From DATKXO01 sp035528995 (GTDB lineage: Bacteria > Planctomycetota > Phycisphaerae > UBA1845), in NCBI GenBank assembly GCA_035528995.1, contig DATKXO010000387.1, positions 1 to 14,794 of the forward strand: a stretch of DNA of 14,794 bases. The letters are read 5' to 3'. Made by a program: the position numbers and the translations under genes. This document shows, one piece after another, positions 12,306 to 14,794 of this stretch (within the stretch, counting starts at the first letter, position 1; each line of letters opens with the position of its first letter). The notes under the pieces are model-generated. The model had not been told where the DNA came from and did no database searches. It saw only the letters and a program-made list of their open reading frames with translations.

Positions 12306-14492
12306 ATGTCTGGCTGGCTCGTTCGCCACCACCGCGCCATCCTGGCCGTACTTGCCGTCGTGACGATCGGGGCGGTCGCCCTGCTCCTGGGGCCGGGGTT
12401 GCGGTACGACTACCGTCTCGAAGCTTTCGTGGCCAGCGACGACGAATCCTACCGTACCTACCGCCACTTCATGGACGAGTTCACCAGCAACGAGGTGGCC
12501 ATCATCGCCGTCCGGACCGACGACGCCCTCTCCCCCGCATCGACCCGACTGATGAACGATCTGATCGGCCGACTCCAACTGCTGCCGGCCGTGCAGAAGG
12601 TCCAGGCCTTGGCCGGCATACCGCCGATGGTTCGCAGGCTGGTCGGCGACCGACTGGCCGGGCACCGGCTGGTGCGGGACAACCTGCTCAGCAGCGACGG
12701 CCGCACCGCCGCCATCCTCCTCCAAATGCGGGGCGAAGGGCAATCCTCCGCCGACCGCCATCAGACCGTCGCCCGACTGCGGTCCATCGTGGCCCGGGCC
12801 CAGCGCGACTATCCCAATGCCGGCATCATCATCGCCGGGCCCTATGTCACCCTGATTGACATGTACAACTACGTGGATCGCGACCTGCTGGTCTTCTCGG
12901 TCGCGGCTTTCGCGTTGCTCGGGGTCACGCTCTGGCTCGTCTTCCGGAGGCCCGGACCCATGGTTTTTGCCCTGGGAGTGGGCGCATCGGCCACCCTGTG
13001 CGCCTTGGGCGCCGCGATCCTGTTCGACTTCTCCGCAACCTTGATCACCCAGATGATCGTCATCCTGGTGATGGTCCTGTCGGTGGCGAGCTGCGTTCAC
13101 CTGGCGGTAGCTAGCGAGGAGACGGCCGCGGCGGAAGCCGTTTCTTCCCCCCGCGAACTGGCCCATCGAACGTTGCGACGGATGCTGGCGCCTTGTACGG
13201 CCGTCGTGGCCACCACGGCCGCCGGCTTCGGCTCGGTGTGCATCAGCAACATCACGCCGGTCCGCATCTTCGGGCTCTTGATGGTGTGCGGACTGGTGGT
13301 GTCCCTGCCGGCCGCACTGGCGGGGTCGGTTCGCCTGACCGGACGCCCACGGGCGCGACGCGCGACCGGCGGTGTTCAGCTCTCGACACTGTTGATCCGC
13401 GCGGTTCGCTGGGCCGGCAACCGGCGGGTGACCGTGGTGCTGCTCTTCGTCGCGGCCATCTTGCTGTCTGTGGCCGCTTTCGGCCGGCTTCGCTTCGAAA
13501 GCGATTTCGTCAAGAACTTCCGGCCGGGCAGCGAAGTCCGCACCAGCTACCGTTTCATCGAATCGAACCTCACGCCGGTCGGGTCGATGGAAATCGTGGT
13601 CCGCGGTAGCGGTGGCCCCATCCTGTCCCCCGAAAACCTCGGGCGGGCTCGCACGCTGGGTGATGCCATCGTCGAACGGCACGCGCCGATCCGCAAAGCC
13701 ATGTCATTGGCCGATCTGACCACGCTGGCTATCGACAGCCTCCCGACGTCCCAATTCGATCTGGACAACCGCCTGAAGCTGGCCCGCAGCGTCTTCGGCC
13801 CGGACTTCCAGCGCAACTTCCTCAACGCGGACGCCACGGCCATGCGGATCAACCTGCGCGCCGTCGAGGGCATCGACGTGGACGACAAGCTGGCCCTGGC
13901 CGACGACATCGACCGGATGGCCGCCGGAACCTTCGGAACGGGATTCTCCACCCAGGTCACCGGACTGTACTACTTCTACGCCAGGCTGGTCTCCGGGCTG
14001 CTGCGGGATCAGTACCGCTCCTTCGGCCTCACGCTCGTGGCGGTGTTCGCCATGCTGGTGATCGCCTTCCGCTCGATCAAGACGGCCGCAGTGGCCATGA
14101 TCCCCAACCTGCTGCCGGTCCTGTTCTGCCTGGGCGCCATGGGCTGGTGCAACATCCCCATCAACATGACGACGGCCATGATGCTGGCCGTCACGCTGGG
14201 CATCGCCGTGGACGACACGGTCCACTACCTCTGGCGGTTTCGAGCTGAATTCGCCCGCACCGGCGACTACCGGACCGCGCTGGAGGCCACCAGTGCCTCG
14301 GTCGGCCGAGCCTGCGTCTTCACCACCGTGGTCATCACCGGCGGCTTCTGGATTCTCATGCTCTCGCAGTTTCTGCCGACGGCCTACTTCGGCGGTCTGG
14401 TCGGCTTCACCATGCTCGGCACTCTGGCGGCCGATATGCTCCTGCTGCCGGTGCTGATCATCACCTTCCGCGTCTTCGGTCGCCCGGCATGA
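12306..14492 (+). CDS. RND superfamily exporter (MMPL/COG1033 type)
   Basis: The product is 728 residues in the inner membrane. It has the duplicated RND plan: TM1 (12-30), an outer domain (31-190), five helices (about 193-340), then TM7 (374-393), a second outer domain (394-568) and five helices (about 570-722). The second half carries LGIAVDDTVHYLWRF (Asp636/Asp637), the proton-relay-like motif of this class. The equivalent first-half stretch (VLSVASCVHLAVAS, 258-270) has no Asp. MMPL-type members move lipids, hopanoids or other hydrophobic molecules using the proton gradient; the cargo here cannot be told. No outer-membrane or adaptor gene is adjacent. ATG 12306 has no ribosome site; a TAGCAT at 12294-12299 raises the chance of a leaderless message. 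A strong terminator follows 41 nt after the stop. Confidence 0.92.
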   Translation: MSGWLVRHHRAILAVLAVVTIGAVALLLGPGLRYDYRLEAFVASDDESYRTYRHFMDEFTSNEVAIIAVRTDDALSPASTRLMNDLIGRLQLLPAVQKVQALAGIPPMVRRLVGDRLAGHRLVRDNLLSSDGRTAAILLQMRGEGQSSADRHQTVARLRSIVARAQRDYPNAGIIIAGPYVTLIDMYNYVDRDLLVFSVAAFALLGVTLWLVFRRPGPMVFALGVGASATLCALGAAILFDFSATLITQMIVILVMVLSVASCVHLAVASEETAAAEAVSSPRELAHRTLRRMLAPCTAVVATTAAGFGSVCISNITPVRIFGLLMVCGLVVSLPAALAGSVRLTGRPRARRATGGVQLSTLLIRAVRWAGNRRVTVVLLFVAAILLSVAAFGRLRFESDFVKNFRPGSEVRTSYRFIESNLTPVGSMEIVVRGSGGPILSPENLGRARTLGDAIVERHAPIRKAMSLADLTTLAIDSLPTSQFDLDNRLKLARSVFGPDFQRNFLNADATAMRINLRAVEGIDVDDKLALADDIDRMAAGTFGTGFSTQVTGLYYFYARLVSGLLRDQYRSFGLTLVAVFAMLVIAFRSIKTAAVAMIPNLLPVLFCLGAMGWCNIPINMTTAMMLAVTLGIAVDDTVHYLWRFRAEFARTGDYRTALEATSASVGRACVFTTVVITGGFWILMLSQFLPTAYFGGLVGFTMLGTLAADMLLLPVLIITFRVFGRPA

Positions 14493-14533
14493 CCATCGGC
14501 CTGTTCCTCATCGCCCTGGAAGGCCAAAACTGA
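14489..14533 (+). CDS. Possible 14-residue micro-ORF overlapping the exporter stop
   Basis: ATG 14489 overlaps the exporter TGA as ATGA and reads MTIGLFLIALEGQN, stopping with TGA at 14531-14533, one base before the terminator stem. The peptide is short and hydrophobic. ATGA overlap and the tight fit against the terminator are suggestive, but chance is likely. Confidence 0.2.
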   Translation: MTIGLFLIALEGQN

Positions 14534-14569
14534 CCGCCCGCGATCCGCTTGCGGCGGATACGCGGGCGG
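14534..14569. terminator. Strong bidirectional intrinsic terminator between convergent genes
   Basis: CCGCCCGCG-ATCCGC (14534-14548) pairs with GCGGAT-A-CGCGGGCGG (14554-14569), 15 bp with one bulged A and a 5-nt loop. On the plus strand CGGTCTTT follows; on the minus strand TCAGTTTT follows. It separates the exporter gene from the dockerin gene converging on it. Confidence 0.75.
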
Positions 14570-14609
14570 CGGTCTTTGAAACTTGCTCAAACCCCAGGGC
14601 CGGTGCCGG

Positions 14610-14794
14610 TCACGGGCAGGGGCACGGGGCCGGCGCCAGGTTACCCAGGCGGCCCTTCACCGACGACTGGTCGGCCGTCGTGATGCTGCAATCGCGGTCG
14701 ATATCGTACGGGACGTTGGCCCCCGCTCCCGACTGTCCGAGACGCGACTTCACCGACGATGCGTCCGCCGTGTTGACCGCACCGTCCTTGTTCA
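14610..14794 (-). CDS. C-terminus of a dockerin-containing secreted protein (partial, enters from right edge)
   Basis: The minus strand is open from the window edge to TGA 14610-14612, giving the last 60 residues. Two 19-residue repeats are visible: NKDGAVNTADASSVKSRLG and DRDCSITTADQSSVKGRLG. Each is a calcium-loop-plus-helix unit with Asp/Asn at the spacing of a type I dockerin (D-x-N/D-x-D-G...D). They are joined by a Gly/Ala linker and followed by NLAPAPCPCP. Such paired units end many secreted planctomycete proteins; whether they bind cohesins there is unclear. The catalytic or adhesive part lies beyond the window, so the function is unknown. The tail rich in Cys and Pro (CPCP) is unusual for a dockerin end. 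It is convergent with the exporter gene. Confidence 0.75.
   Translation of the reverse strand, partial: NKDGAVNTADASSVKSRLGQSGAGANVPYDIDRDCSITTADQSSVKGRLGNLAPAPCPCP

Noticed and set aside
12273..13682. 469-codon open frame antisense to the RND exporter
   Set aside because: Gly/Asp/His/Gln-rich shadow with no domain; the exporter on the plus strand is certain.

Overview
The window looks like a chromosomal segment of a GC-rich planctomycete or close relative (Phycisphaerae-like lineages are the best guess). This rests on protein style and is not proof. The clues are an RNase E/G with an enlarged S1 region, a secreted protein ending in a dockerin-like repeat pair, lipoproteins with long Ala/Pro tracts, frequent GTG/TTG starts, and an hpf - EIIA - HPr - Enzyme I gene order. 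There are no rRNA, tRNA, CRISPR or mobile-element signals.

Layout: (1) 1-1599, minus strand: a sulfatase-fold lipoprotein (alkaline phosphatase superfamily) followed by the first 37 codons of a GT-C type membrane glycosyltransferase that runs off the left edge. A good sigma70-like promoter lies just upstream of the sulfatase. (2) 1600-1980: a divergent intergenic region holding that promoter and an unexpected plus-strand intrinsic terminator. (3) 1981-3336, plus strand: a winged-helix plus AAA ATPase of unknown job. (4) 3422-11388, minus strand: nine closely packed genes, probably one long operon with possible internal promoters. In transcription order they are a DUF502 membrane protein, hpf, a PTS EIIA, HPr, Enzyme I, a DUF2344 (radical SAM-linked) protein, RNase E/G, a C39-like cysteine peptidase lipoprotein, and a 101-residue secreted protein translationally coupled to it. 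(5) 11389-11557: back-to-back divergent promoters whose -35 boxes are 4 bp apart. (6) 11558-12136, plus: a small membrane-anchored hypothetical protein ending at a GC-rich hairpin. (7) 12306-14492, plus: an RND/MMPL-type exporter. (8) 14534-14569: a strong bidirectional terminator. (9) 14610-14794, minus: the C-terminal end of a dockerin-containing secreted protein entering from the right edge.

How the parts fit: hpf, EIIA, HPr and Enzyme I form a complete phosphorelay (PEP to EI to HPr to EIIA) with no IIB or IIC permease in sight. It is therefore more likely regulatory than a sugar uptake system. Its placement with a ribosome hibernation factor and, downstream, with the main RNA-decay endonuclease suggests an operon tying energy or PEP status to ribosome and RNA economy. 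That link is inference. The DUF2344 protein next to RNase E/G matches an arrangement known in other phyla, but here its usual radical SAM partner is not adjacent. The flanking genes (sulfatase/glycosyltransferase, RND exporter, dockerin protein) are cell-envelope or secreted functions.
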